DNA from: CALZIK01 sp945787635
GTDB lineage: Bacteria; Acidobacteriota; Thermoanaerobaculia; Multivoradales; JAHEKO01
Reading direction: 5' to 3'
Length of the DNA stretch: 64,000 nucleotides
Assembly (NCBI GenBank): GCA_947259725.1
Contig: CAMYNM010000009.1
Coordinates: 1-64,000 of the forward strand
The position numbers were made by a program, and so were the translations under genes. Below the pieces are notes generated by a model, which was given only the letters and a program-made list of their open reading frames with translations, ran no database searches and was not told where the DNA came from. Shown one piece after another: positions 15,722-24,106 of this stretch (within the stretch, counting starts at the first letter, position 1; every line of letters starts with the position of its first letter).

Positions 15722-17494
15722 CTAGGAGCCGCCGGACGCGGGCGTTTCCGGCCCGACCTGGATGATCCCGGTCACAACCGACGATTGGCCGCCGAAGAGG
15801 TCGAGAATCGCTACGCCCACCTTTTGCCGGCCGGCACCCAGGAGAAGCTCCTTCGTGTGGACAAGAGATTCGGCGCGCGCGGCGTCGAGGTGCTCGTCGG
15901 CCAGGCGTACTCCGAGCGGGGAGGCGCTGATCTCCGAGATGTCGCCACCCTGAGCGGCTGCTCCAACGAAGAGCCGGAGACGCGCCTCGTGCTTGCCTTC
16001 GCCGATCGGTAGCAGCGCGATGTCCCGGAGTGGAACGCCCACCCGAATCGGAAGCTTGTAGGTGCTCTTTTCCCGCGGTTGGGGCACGCCCCAGGTCACC
16101 TCGACTCCGATCGGGTTCGCTTCGTAGGAGTAGAGCAGGGCCGAGCGGAGCTGTTCCCGGATCCGCGTCTCCTGACTCTTGTTGCGGTACCCGGCGCGGT
16201 GGCGCAGGCTCGCGCCCTTGATTCGCTCGGCGAGCTTGACCTTGATCTCGTGGTAGCGGCCGCTGTCGGTGTTCACCGAGGTGATCCCGAGCGAGTAGAA
16301 CGAGCCGAAGTCCCGAGTGACCTCCTCGAGGGCCGGCAGAATCTCGTTGCGGTTGACGATCGCCTGGCCGCCGGTCTCGGTCGCCATGAACCGGAGGCCC
16401 GCCTGGAGGTTCTCGGGCACGATCGAGTTCAAGGTGCTTCGAATCTTGGAGTTGACGAAGCCCGCGTACTCGGCGGCGCCGAACTCGAAGCCACGAAGAC
16501 CGCCGGCGTCCAGGGTATGGAAGGCCACGCGGTGGGCGTTCGCCTGCCGGGTGACGCGCTCGAAGCTTCGGGTCACGTCGTGTCGCGGAATCTCGGCGTA
16601 GGGCTCACTGGACCCGAACTTCTCGGCGACCGTGTGAAACATCTCTTCGCCCGCGAGCATGGGTACGCCGCTCGAAACATGGATCAGAGCCTTGCGACCC
16701 GGCAGGCCAGCCAGCGTCTCGATGAGGCGCTCGAGAGACCTCGCCGTGAACTCGATGCTGTTCATCTGCTCTTCGGCATACTGGCGCGCGTAGATAAGAG
16801 CCTGCGAGGTGCTGCCGGCCTCATCGATCCTGCGAAGTGCCGCCATCTGGTCGCGCCGGCGAACGCTGGCCTGGCCGGCGTCGTCGCGAATCTCGGCGAG
16901 AGCCTCGACGAGCAGGCGCGCCTCGTCGGTGAACGGCTGGCGCAGCTTGAGCGACCGGTCGTAGGTCACCACCATGGCTCGCCCGCCGGCCCGGAGCGCC
17001 CGGTGGAGAAACAGCTCCAGCGAGGGCAGGATCCGGTTTCGCTCGATCGGGTCGATGTTGAAGTTGTCCATGTAGACGATCAGCCAGAGCCGGTGCTCGG
17101 CCGCGACTTCGCTCGCCGCTTCCGGGACCTGCGGTGGCGTCGGTGCGATCGGATGAATTGGCGGGCGGTCCGGTCCGGCATCGGGCTCGGGCACCGGCGC
17201 AGGGCGTCCATCGGCGACTGCATAGAAGTTCGAGATTTCTACGGGCTGCCCGTCGCGGAACACTTCGAAGTCCTCGCGGGCGAGCCCCTCGATCGGCTCT
17301 CCCTGCTTGTTCGTCACCCAGACATCGATGTTGACGATCTCGACGTCGACGACCTCGACGAAGGGTTCGGACTCGGGCGGAGCGTCCTTGGGAGTCGAGT
17401 CCGTTTGAGCCGCAACCGGGAGCGTAGCCGTCAGGGCGAAAGCGAGAAGCAGCATCGGCGACCTGCCGCACGTTGATATCGGATGGTGCCGCAT
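15722..17494 (-). CDS. Second secreted VWFA-type protein
   Basis: About 590 residues. The signal peptide is in MLLLAFALTATLPVAAQ. The family block VEIVNIDVWVTNKQGEPIEGLAREDFEVFRDGQP matches that of the gene at 12247-14145. The VWA strand here is LWLIVYMDNFN, so the canonical DxSxS metal motif is missing; GRKALIHVSSGVPM and DFGSFYSLGI are kept. I chose the ATG at 17494 because a TATACT -10 sequence lies at 17515-17520, just downstream of a possible TTG start at 17530. ATG 17455 would leave a short but still workable signal peptide. Its function is unknown. Confidence 0.85.
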   Translation of the reverse strand: MRHHPISTCGRSPMLLLAFALTATLPVAAQTDSTPKDAPPESEPFVEVVDVEIVNIDVWVTNKQGEPIEGLAREDFEVFRDGQPVEISNFYAVADGRPAPVPEPDAGPDRPPIHPIAPTPPQVPEAASEVAAEHRLWLIVYMDNFNIDPIERNRILPSLELFLHRALRAGGRAMVVTYDRSLKLRQPFTDEARLLVEALAEIRDDAGQASVRRRDQMAALRRIDEAGSTSQALIYARQYAEEQMNSIEFTARSLERLIETLAGLPGRKALIHVSSGVPMLAGEEMFHTVAEKFGSSEPYAEIPRHDVTRSFERVTRQANAHRVAFHTLDAGGLRGFEFGAAEYAGFVNSKIRSTLNSIVPENLQAGLRFMATETGGQAIVNRNEILPALEEVTRDFGSFYSLGITSVNTDSGRYHEIKVKLAERIKGASLRHRAGYRNKSQETRIREQLRSALLYSYEANPIGVEVTWGVPQPREKSTYKLPIRVGVPLRDIALLPIGEGKHEARLRLFVGAAAQGGDISEISASPLGVRLADEHLDAARAESLVHTKELLLGAGRQKVGVAILDLFGGQSSVVTGIIQVGPETPASGGS

Positions 17495-17514
17495 GCGGGT
17501 CTCGTGTTCGAGAC

Positions 17515-17520
17515 AGTATA
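17515..17520 (-). promoter_or_regulatory. Probable -10 box for the second VWFA gene
   Basis: Read on the minus strand this is TATACT, 20 bases before the ATG at 17494. I see no clear -35. It lies back to back with a TATAGAT box for the plus-strand CPBP gene. Confidence 0.4.
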
Positions 17521-17571
17521 GCGGGAGCAAGCAACGTGCCGCCGCGGCGATCGCCGGGCCTGATCGTTCGG

Positions 17572-17578
17572 TATAGAT
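17572..17578 (+). promoter_or_regulatory. Probable -10 box for the CPBP protease gene
   Basis: TATAGAT lies only 10 bases before the ATG at 17589, with no Shine-Dalgarno between them. If used, the transcript would be nearly leaderless. Confidence 0.4.
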
Positions 17579-17588
17579 TGTGCCCTCG

Positions 17589-18314
17589 ATGTCGGCGTTC
17601 GATCATGCCCTGGCCTTCGCGCTGGTCATCGCTTTGCCCGTCTACTACTTGCTGATCACACCGGCGACGAAACGCGCGATCGAGGCGGGCGAGCCGGGCC
17701 GGCGAATGCGCGACTATCGCAATACGCTGGTCGAGCTGTGGTTACAGGGGCTTGCGGTGATCGGCCTTTGGGCGTACACCGGGCGCGGCTGGTGGGAAAT
17801 CGGCTTGCGTCGGCCGGGTGGCTGGCGATTCTGGCTCCTGTCGATCGCCGTGACCGCGTTCGCGGTAATCGTGGTGGCCCAGGTTCGGGCGGTGCGAGCC
17901 AGCGAGCCCACCCGAGCTCAACTGCGCGAGCGCCTCGAGCACCTGAGCTTCATGATTCCACGAAGCCGTCCTGAGCTGACCGTGTTTGCCGCGCTCTCCG
18001 TCAGTGCCGGCGTCTGCGAAGAGGCCGCCTACAGGGGGTTTCTGATCTGGTACTTCCTGGGTTTTTTGGGCATGCCGCACGGCTGGCCGGGCAGCGCCAG
18101 CCTGATGGCGTTGGTCCTGTCGAGCCTGGGTTTCGGATTCGCGCATCTCTATCTGGGGTGGCGCGACGCTTTGCGCTCGGCGATCACAGGGGCGTTTCTG
18201 GCCGGGCTGTACCTGGCCAGCGGTTCGCTCTGGTTGCCGATGGCGCTGCATGCCCTTCTCGACCTCAACTCAGGTTGCCTCGGGTGGCTGGCGTTCGACG
18301 AGGGCGACACCTGA
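17589..18314 (+). CDS. CPBP-family intramembrane metalloprotease
   Basis: A polytopic membrane protein of about 241 residues. It shows the three CPBP/Abi motifs: EExxxR as CEEAAYRG (E144, E145), GFGFAHLY with FxxxH-type spacing, and HALLDLNSG near the C-terminus. These place two glutamates and histidines at a membrane-embedded metal site, as in Rce1-like CAAX proteases. About seven hydrophobic segments are visible. In bacteria such proteins serve in peptide maturation, immunity to bacteriocins or signalling; no substrate peptide gene is seen nearby. The gene stands alone, divergent from the VWFA gene. A GTG three codons upstream is an alternative start. Confidence 0.88.
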   Translation: MSAFDHALAFALVIALPVYYLLITPATKRAIEAGEPGRRMRDYRNTLVELWLQGLAVIGLWAYTGRGWWEIGLRRPGGWRFWLLSIAVTAFAVIVVAQVRAVRASEPTRAQLRERLEHLSFMIPRSRPELTVFAALSVSAGVCEEAAYRGFLIWYFLGFLGMPHGWPGSASLMALVLSSLGFGFAHLYLGWRDALRSAITGAFLAGLYLASGSLWLPMALHALLDLNSGCLGWLAFDEGDT

Positions 18315-18396
18315 AACATTACGGGACTCGCCAACTTTTGGCCTCGACGAGAATAGTTGTTTTGGTAGTGTAGAAGCTCAATCCGAAAGGAGGCGG

Positions 18397-19251
18397 ATGC
18401 GCTCGATGAGCGGCGGGGGTTCAAGGCTCGGCCCGGCATCGGCTGCGGGTGTCTTGCTGGCGCTTGTCGTGGCGGCTTGGCCGTGTTCGGTCGTCGCTGG
18501 AGACCCGGAATCCGCCAGGAGCGCCAAGTCCTGGATCGGGCGCGAGGCGGAATTCGAGAGCTTTCTAAAGACCGCAGAGCCGGTCGCGCTCGGGGAGCTA
18601 GGAACCGGCGTGACCAATCCGTTCAAAGCGGAGCTCGCGCCCGGCGGGCCGATTCCCGCCTTCGTCTGGAAGCCGATTACCCCAGGGTTTTACGGTGGCT
18701 TCTACGAGAGCTACAAGACCGAAGTGGCCGCCTATGAGCTCGACAAGCTGCTCCGGCTCGGCATGGTTCCGGTGACAGTCGAGAGGCGCGTCGATAGAGC
18801 GACCGGAGCCGCCTGCATGTGGGTGGCGCAGACCCAGAGCTTCAAGGAGTTGGGTGGCCCGCCGAAGCCGCCGGCCGAACAGGTGGAGCGGTGGAATATC
18901 CAGATCATTCGCGCCAAGATGTTCGACAATCTGATCTCGAATCGCGACCCCAATCTGGGCAACTGGCTGGTCGATCCCGCCTGGAACGTGATTCTCATCG
19001 ATCATTCCCGGTCCTTCGGCGGAGGCAAGGCGATGGCCCACGAGATGACACGAATCGACGCCGATCTCTGGGCGCGGATGAGGGCTCTTGACGAGACTTC
19101 GTTGAGCGGCTCGGTCGGCAGGTGGCTGAACCGCAAGCAGATTCGCTCGATTCTGAAGCGCCGCGACCGAATGGAAGAGCTGATTCTTGAACTGGTGGAG
19201 GGTTCCGGCGAGCACGCGGTCCTGATCCGCTACGACGAACCGGTGCTCTGA
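18397..19251 (+). CDS. Exported protein with PI4K/HipA-like kinase-fold motifs
   Basis: The ATG has AAGGAGG just upstream and is followed by a signal peptide (AAGVLLALVVAAWPCSVVAG). The mature part resembles the phosphatidylinositol-kinase/HipA/FAM20 group of kinase folds: AFVWKP could supply the ATP-binding lysine, TEVAAYELDKLL the alpha-C glutamate, NLISNRDPNLGNWLV the catalytic Asp...Asn pair, and VILIDHSRSF the metal-binding Asp. If active it would be a protein or lipid kinase outside the cytoplasm, which is unusual in bacteria; it may instead be a pseudokinase. Neighbours (CPBP protease upstream, DUF502 downstream) do not suggest a pathway. The fold call rests on motif order only. Confidence 0.55.
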   Translation: MRSMSGGGSRLGPASAAGVLLALVVAAWPCSVVAGDPESARSAKSWIGREAEFESFLKTAEPVALGELGTGVTNPFKAELAPGGPIPAFVWKPITPGFYGGFYESYKTEVAAYELDKLLRLGMVPVTVERRVDRATGAACMWVAQTQSFKELGGPPKPPAEQVERWNIQIIRAKMFDNLISNRDPNLGNWLVDPAWNVILIDHSRSFGGGKAMAHEMTRIDADLWARMRALDETSLSGSVGRWLNRKQIRSILKRRDRMEELILELVEGSGEHAVLIRYDEPVL

Positions 19252-19274
19252 TCGATTCTCCGAGGGCTCGCCGC

Positions 19275-19280
19275 TACAAT
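19275..19280 (+). promoter_or_regulatory. Possible -10 box for the DUF502 gene
   Basis: TACAAT lies 33 bases before the ATG and sits in a small inverted repeat (CCGCT/AGCGG). The stretch CCGCTACAATTC is identical to the right end of the family A palindrome at 60703-60728. No good -35 is visible. Confidence 0.35.
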
Positions 19281-19313
19281 TCAGCGGTCGATGAACCTGA
19301 CAAGGAGAAGCTC

Positions 19314-19910
19314 ATGATCCAGATCGTTGTTCGAAACTTCCTGCGCGGTCTTCTGATCGTCGCGCCGATTGCGGCTACGGTCTGGCTCATCTTCAGCACG
19401 TTCTCGGCGATCGACGGGTGGTTCGGGCTCGATGAGGTCTTCGACCGGAGCGTGGTTCCCGGTGCCGGCGTGTTGCTGACCTTCGCCGCGATCACCCTGG
19501 TCGGGTTTCTGGCGCGGGTCATCGGAGTGCGTTGGCTTTTCCGGCAGCTCGACGCGGTCTTTGCTCGAGTGCCGCTGGTCAAGATTCTCTACACCGCGAT
19601 CCGGGACCTCACCGGAGCGTTCGTGGGTGAGCGCCGGCGCTTCGATCGGCCGGTCGCGGTGACGCCGACCTCCGACCCGGAGCTGCTCCTGCTGGGCTTC
19701 CTGACGCGAGAAGGACTCGACGAGATCGGCCTGCCGGGCTTCGTCTCGGTGTACGTACCCCAGTCCTACAACTTCTCGGGCCAGGTGCTGGTCGTTCCGC
19801 GTGAACGCGTCCGGCCTCTGGACGCCGGCAGCACGCAGATCATGAAGTTCATCGTGTCGGGCGGAGTCGCGGAATCAACCGGTCCGGTCGCTGTCGCAGA
19901 AGGACGTTGA
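19314..19910 (+). CDS. DUF502-family membrane protein
   Basis: 198 residues, with AAGGAG 6 bases before the ATG. Two transmembrane segments are near the N-terminus (GLLIVAPIAATVWLIFSTF and GAGVLLTFAAITLVGFLARV). A conserved soluble part follows, with the family-typical VPLVKILYTAIRDLTGAF, FVSVYVPQSYNFSGQVLVVPRE and QIMKFIVSGGVAE. The order fits the DUF502 family (PF04367), found across bacteria and plants; in plants a member (COV1) affects vesicle traffic, while the bacterial role is unknown. It follows the kinase-like gene by 62 bases with a possible promoter between. Confidence 0.88.
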   Translation: MIQIVVRNFLRGLLIVAPIAATVWLIFSTFSAIDGWFGLDEVFDRSVVPGAGVLLTFAAITLVGFLARVIGVRWLFRQLDAVFARVPLVKILYTAIRDLTGAFVGERRRFDRPVAVTPTSDPELLLLGFLTREGLDEIGLPGFVSVYVPQSYNFSGQVLVVPRERVRPLDAGSTQIMKFIVSGGVAESTGPVAVAEGR

Positions 19911-19960
19911 GTCGATCGGCTATCCTCACGACAGTCCATTGCTTCCCGGAGGTCTCATCT

Positions 19961-21397
19961 ATGCGCTTTGCGTCAACCGTCTTCGCTGTCGTTTTCTGCT
20001 TGGGCGCGCTCTCGGCCGGGACATTACATGCCGGTGACTGGGCGCGTTTCCGGGGTTCGAACGGATCCGGTGTCTCGGAAGCCACCGGGCTACCGGTCGA
20101 GTTCGGCCCTGAGAAGAACCTGGCCTGGGCAGCGGAGGTGCCGTTCGGGCGCTCATCGCCCGTAGTCGCCGGCGATCGGCTCTTCCTGACGGCGGTCGAG
20201 GAAGGCAAGCTGGTGACGCTGGCAATCGATCGCGCCTCCGGTAAAGAGCTCTGGCGCTGGGAGCTCGAGCCGCGGGAGCGGGCCGAGCTTCACGCCGCTA
20301 CCGACTCGGCGACGCCCACTCCGGTAACCGACGGCGACAATGTCTACGCCTTCTTCCACGAGGCCGGTCTGGTTTCCTACGATCGCGCCGGCAAGGAACG
20401 CTGGCAGGTACCGCTGGGCCCGTTTCGCAACTTCTACGGCATGGCCGCGTCACCGATTCTCGCGGGCGATCGGCTCTTCGTTCTCTGCGACCAGGCGGAA
20501 GGCTCGTTTCTCCTGGCGGTCGACAAGAACACCGGCAAGGAGATCTGGCGCAAGGCACGCCCGGCCCGGCTCGAGGCCTACACCACGCCGATTCTCTATC
20601 CCAACGCCGAGAGCCCAACGGCGCTTCTGGTCTCCGGTTCGCGGTGGGTGGACGCCTATGACCTCGCGACCGGCGTGACCCTCTGGAGCCAGGGCCGAGT
20701 CGGCAGCGGTCCAGTGTCGAGTCCGGTGCTCGCCGGGGACATGCTCTACGTCACCGCGATCGATCACGCGGAAGACGGCTGGGCGCCCTTCGACGGGCTG
20801 CTCGCGGCGCACGACAAGGACGGGGACGGGGAGCTGTCCCGGACCGACGTCGAAGGGGTCTGGATCGCCAATCACTTCGGCTGGTTGAACACCGACGGCG
20901 AGGGCAACATCACAGCCGAGGACTGGGCGCGCCTGGCACGCGAGGTTGTCAACGAGCACTGGGGTGTGTTCGGTATGCGGATCGGAGATGGCGCCGTGGA
21001 GACTGTCTGGAACTACCGCCAGAACGTTCCCTACATTCCTTCTCCTTTGGTTCTGGACGGTGTGTTCTACATGGTCAAGGACGGGATCGTGACCAGTCTC
21101 GATGCGGTGACCGGAGAGCTCTTGAAGCGCGATCGGCTCGGTGATGGCTCGGCCAAGGTGTACGCATCCCCGGTGGCCGCCGCAGGCCGGATCTACATCG
21201 GTACGATGGACGGTGAAGTCGCCGTGCTCGCAGCCGGCGCGGATTGGAAGGTGGTGGCGACCAATTCGCTCGGGGACGAGATCTGGGCGAGCCCGGCGAT
21301 CGCCGACGCGCATCTCTACGTCAGGACGAAGAGTAAGCTCTATGCGTTCGGGGCACCGCCGGCGCCTGATGAAAGCGACACCGACAAGGGACGCTAG
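19961..21397 (+). CDS. Exported PQQ-like beta-propeller protein with EF-hand insert
   Basis: The start ATG has GGAGG upstream and a signal peptide (FAVVFCLGALSAGTLHAG). The 478-residue product opens with DWARFRGSNGSGVSEATGLP, common in secreted PQQ-binding-like proteins. Propeller blades follow, with the AxDxxTGKxxW pattern (AIDRASGKELWRWEL, AVDKNTGKEIWRKAR, SLDAVTGELLKRD). Around residues 285-325 an insert holds two EF-hand-like loops, DKDGDGELSRTD and NTDGEGNITAED, so calcium probably stiffens the propeller. PQQ-dehydrogenase cofactor residues are not obvious, so it is more likely a structural or BamB-like propeller than an enzyme. The next gene starts 15 bases later, suggesting an operon. 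Confidence 0.85.
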   Translation: MRFASTVFAVVFCLGALSAGTLHAGDWARFRGSNGSGVSEATGLPVEFGPEKNLAWAAEVPFGRSSPVVAGDRLFLTAVEEGKLVTLAIDRASGKELWRWELEPRERAELHAATDSATPTPVTDGDNVYAFFHEAGLVSYDRAGKERWQVPLGPFRNFYGMAASPILAGDRLFVLCDQAEGSFLLAVDKNTGKEIWRKARPARLEAYTTPILYPNAESPTALLVSGSRWVDAYDLATGVTLWSQGRVGSGPVSSPVLAGDMLYVTAIDHAEDGWAPFDGLLAAHDKDGDGELSRTDVEGVWIANHFGWLNTDGEGNITAEDWARLAREVVNEHWGVFGMRIGDGAVETVWNYRQNVPYIPSPLVLDGVFYMVKDGIVTSLDAVTGELLKRDRLGDGSAKVYASPVAAAGRIYIGTMDGEVAVLAAGADWKVVATNSLGDEIWASPAIADAHLYVRTKSKLYAFGAPPAPDESDTDKGR

Positions 21398-21411
21398 ACG
21401 GTAGCGAGGTC

Positions 21412-21930
21412 ATGAAGGCCCTCAAGCGCGCACTCATCCTGCTTCCCGTCGGGGCGGTCCTGAGCGGGCTGTCCGCCGATCAGTGCGCGACCGTGGCCGC
21501 TGCCCACTCGCGATTCAGGGAGGGGTCGTTCGCGGTCGAGAGGCTCTTTCGGATGTCGGTCAACGGCAATCTCAAGAAGCGCGAGGTCGCCCACCTGGTC
21601 TACGCGGACGGCGAGCTCGAAACCGAGGTGCTCGAGGAGGAGGTGCTCTCGAAGGGCATGGTGTTCGAGGGCGAAGGCAAGGACTTCGCCCTCGAAAGCG
21701 GGTTCTCCTGTGATCGGGTCGAAGCCGATGGAGAAGGGCGCTTCGAGCTGACCTCCGAAGACGGTTTGGAAGTGATCGAGTTCCTGATGGACGAGGACCA
21801 AGGCGCCCTCCGACCGGTGTCGTGGCGACTCGATACCACCGAGCGATTTCTGTTCAAGAGATTCGTCATCGAGGGCAGAGTCGAGTACTCGGATTTCGAA
21901 TGGCTCGAGGGGAGGGTTGTCCCCGAGTGA
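21412..21930 (+). CDS. Small exported protein of unknown function
   Basis: 172 residues with an N-terminal hydrophobic segment (ALILLPVGAVLSGLSA). I do not recognise the family. The mature part is rich in Glu and mainly predicted beta strand (FRMSVNGNLKKREVAHLVYADGELETEVL, DFALESGFSCDRVEADGEGRFELTSEDG), with two cysteines, C25 and one in the middle. The look is that of a small periplasmic barrel such as LolA/LolB or outer-membrane lipoprotein sorting folds, but this is only an impression. It follows the propeller gene by 15 bases and is probably cotranscribed. The next gene is convergent, 27 bases on. Confidence 0.65.
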   Translation: MKALKRALILLPVGAVLSGLSADQCATVAAAHSRFREGSFAVERLFRMSVNGNLKKREVAHLVYADGELETEVLEEEVLSKGMVFEGEGKDFALESGFSCDRVEADGEGRFELTSEDGLEVIEFLMDEDQGALRPVSWRLDTTERFLFKRFVIEGRVEYSDFEWLEGRVVPE

Positions 21931-21957
21931 CGTCTCCTCCGTGGGCCGCAGGTTCTC

Positions 21958-22572
21958 CTACGGAGGGTCGTCGAGGTCGATGCTCTTCAGCCGCGCAAGC
22001 TCCTGCTCGCGTTCGATGAGCTCTGCCTCGGTCACCTTCAGCTCATCTCTGAGTTTCGAGATCTGCCCTTCCAAGCGTCCGATGCGACTGCCGAGTTGAC
22101 CGACCTTCTTGGCCGTGTCTTGAGACTTGGCTTCGGTTTCAGTCGCGTGGCGGCGCACGGAAGCCAACTCTTGCTCCGCCAGCCGGGTACGGTCTTGCTG
22201 GTTCGCGAGCCGGTTGGCCAGTAGAGAGGCTTCCTCCTGCAGCGCGAGCAGCATGGTCGCCTTGGCCGCGTAGTTGCTCCTCGGCCGGATGTAGGTGAGT
22301 CGGGTCAGAACCGAGCGCGCAGCAACCGGATCGTGGAAGCTCGAGTCGGGCTGGAGGTACATCAGTCCCAGATGATAGAGGGCGCGCTCGACCCGGCGGC
22401 CGTCGTCCTGACGCTCGAGAGTCTCCAGGTAGGCGTCGCGAGCGGCCTCGAAATCTCGTTCCGCGAACAGTCGATCGGCGTCGCTCGGAATGAGCGCGCA
22501 GCCCGAGAGCGCGGTGACTACGACCACTGCCAGCCAGCCGCGTGGGTGTCCTATCCGCCTCATGCTCTCCAT
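21958..22572 (-). CDS. Coiled-coil lipoprotein of a two-component operon (QseG-like position)
   Basis: 204 residues. The hydrophobic core WLAVVVVTA ends in the lipobox LSGC (Cys25). Residues about 30-105 are helical and TPR-like (LFAERDFEAARDAYLETLE, ALYHLGLMYLQP); residues about 110-200 are a long heptad coiled coil (VGQLGSRIGRLEGQISKLRDELKVTEAELIEREQELARLK). It starts 4 bases after the histidine-kinase stop, so it is the third gene of a regulator-kinase-lipoprotein operon. In enterobacteria the lipoprotein QseG sits between GlrK (QseE) and GlrR (QseF) and feeds signals to the kinase; the same job is likely here although gene order differs. ATG 22563 is an alternative start. Confidence 0.78.
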   Translation of the reverse strand: MESMRRIGHPRGWLAVVVVTALSGCALIPSDADRLFAERDFEAARDAYLETLERQDDGRRVERALYHLGLMYLQPDSSFHDPVAARSVLTRLTYIRPRSNYAAKATMLLALQEEASLLANRLANQQDRTRLAEQELASVRRHATETEAKSQDTAKKVGQLGSRIGRLEGQISKLRDELKVTEAELIEREQELARLKSIDLDDPP

Positions 22573-22576
22573 TTGG

Positions 22577-24106
22577 CTAGCCTGCGCTCACTGCGTGCGC
22601 GACCCTTTCCGCCAACGGCAACGCTACCGTAAAGCGTGCGCCGCCACCGGGCCGATCGGAGACCCAGATCGCGCCCTCGTGGAAGTTGACGATCTCGCGG
22701 GCGATCGCGAGGCCCAACCCGACGCTGCCGTTGCTGCTCAGTCCGGCGGCGCGGATCTGGTGGAATCTCTCGAAAATCCTCTCCTGCTCCTCTTCGGGGA
22801 CTCCTGGTCCGCGATCGTCGAACTGGACGACGGCGAAATCGCCCGGACCCAGGCGACGCCGGACGTCGCGGTCCGGGTCATCGGAAACGTCGATTCGTAC
22901 GGCCGAGCCCTCGGGGGCGTGCCGAATGGCGTTTTCGGTCAGATTGCCGAGCACCTGGATGATGCGGTCGCGATCGCACGAGACCGGTATCGGCGGAACC
23001 GTCGCCAGCGAGAGGGAAACTCCCCGCGCCCAGGCCTGAGCGGAGTGGCTCTCGACGACCCCGGCGAGTAGCTCGTTGAGATCCCATGTCCCGACGGTGT
23101 AGTGGAGCGCGCCTTCCTCCAAAGCCGCGAGGTCGAGCAGCTTGGACAGCATCGACTCGAGCCGACGGTTGTTGTCCAGGCTCAGCTCGAGCAGGCGACG
23201 CTGCTTGTCCGTCAGCTTGCCGGGCAGTTCCTCGAGAAGGAGGGAGTCGGTTTCGTACATGGCCGCCAGCGGCGACTTGAGCTCGTGCGAGACATGCGAG
23301 AGAAACTCGCGCTTGGCGCGGTCCAGTTCGCCGAGTCGCTCGACCATACGATTGAAGCTGTCGGCGACCGGGGCGAATTCGTCGGTACCGTTGGTTCCGA
23401 GCTTGTAGGTGTACTCGCCGCCGGCGACCGACCGGGTTCCCTCTTGAAGCCGCAGGAGCGGGCGGTGAATCGAGCGCACCGTCAGCCAGAGGAGTGGCAA
23501 GCTGAGCGTAAGTCCGATCAGGGCGACGATCCAGGACACTCGGACCGCGCGTTCGCTCGCTTCGGCGGACTCCAGCACGTGGCTGCGGACGCCTTCTTGG
23601 GTGGCCACGACGACGGCGCGGGCCTGGTCTTGAAGCGCCCGGGACTGCTCGAGAAAGGCTTCCATGAGCTGCGCCTCGCGATCGCCGTCGGAAGTGGTTG
23701 CGAGCGGATTGAGAGATGTTTCCTCGACCAGGAGGGTGTCGACGAGCGCGGCGACGGGAAGCGCATACCAACGGTTCGCCATGAGCTCGAGCTCCACCGC
23801 CAGGGGAGCGACGAGCTCGAGGCCACGCAGTTCCTCGAGGTTCTCCTCGAACGAGGTGCGCAGCGGCTCGAGCCGCCCGGCATAGGCGGGATCTCGCGTC
23901 ACCAGCAGTTTGCGAGTGAAACCATCGATTTCGGCGAGGATCTGCCGTTGCTCGAGAGCCAGAGTGGTGGCTCGAAGGTCGACGTCGGCGAGCACGCGAT
24001 GATCGGCGGCCATGCCCCGCACCTGAGTCAGGTTGTATACCAGGACCGCGACAAGAGCGGCTGCCCAGAGGCTCGAGGCTGCCGCAAGCTTGCTAGCTAC
24101 TCTCAT
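22577..24106 (-). CDS. Membrane sensor histidine kinase (GlrK/QseE-like)
   Basis: 509 residues. TM1 is about 8-25 and TM2 about 190-209; the roughly 165-residue periplasmic part between them is helical. A HAMP region (RSIHRPLLRLQEGTRSVAGGEY) leads to the HisKA helix, with phospho-acceptor H274 in SHELKSPL. ATPase boxes are intact: N box NLTENAIRHAP, G1 FDDRGPGVPEEE, G2 GSVGLGLAIAREI. The start overlaps the response-regulator stop by 14 bases, giving tight coupling. The partner is the sigma-54-type regulator upstream in the operon, and the lipoprotein downstream is probably a sensory accessory. The ligand is unknown; envelope stress fits the neighbouring bactofilin and OmpA genes, by inference. 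Confidence 0.92.
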   Translation of the reverse strand: MRVASKLAAASSLWAAALVAVLVYNLTQVRGMAADHRVLADVDLRATTLALEQRQILAEIDGFTRKLLVTRDPAYAGRLEPLRTSFEENLEELRGLELVAPLAVELELMANRWYALPVAALVDTLLVEETSLNPLATTSDGDREAQLMEAFLEQSRALQDQARAVVVATQEGVRSHVLESAEASERAVRVSWIVALIGLTLSLPLLWLTVRSIHRPLLRLQEGTRSVAGGEYTYKLGTNGTDEFAPVADSFNRMVERLGELDRAKREFLSHVSHELKSPLAAMYETDSLLLEELPGKLTDKQRRLLELSLDNNRRLESMLSKLLDLAALEEGALHYTVGTWDLNELLAGVVESHSAQAWARGVSLSLATVPPIPVSCDRDRIIQVLGNLTENAIRHAPEGSAVRIDVSDDPDRDVRRRLGPGDFAVVQFDDRGPGVPEEEQERIFERFHQIRAAGLSSNGSVGLGLAIAREIVNFHEGAIWVSDRPGGGARFTVALPLAERVAHAVSAG

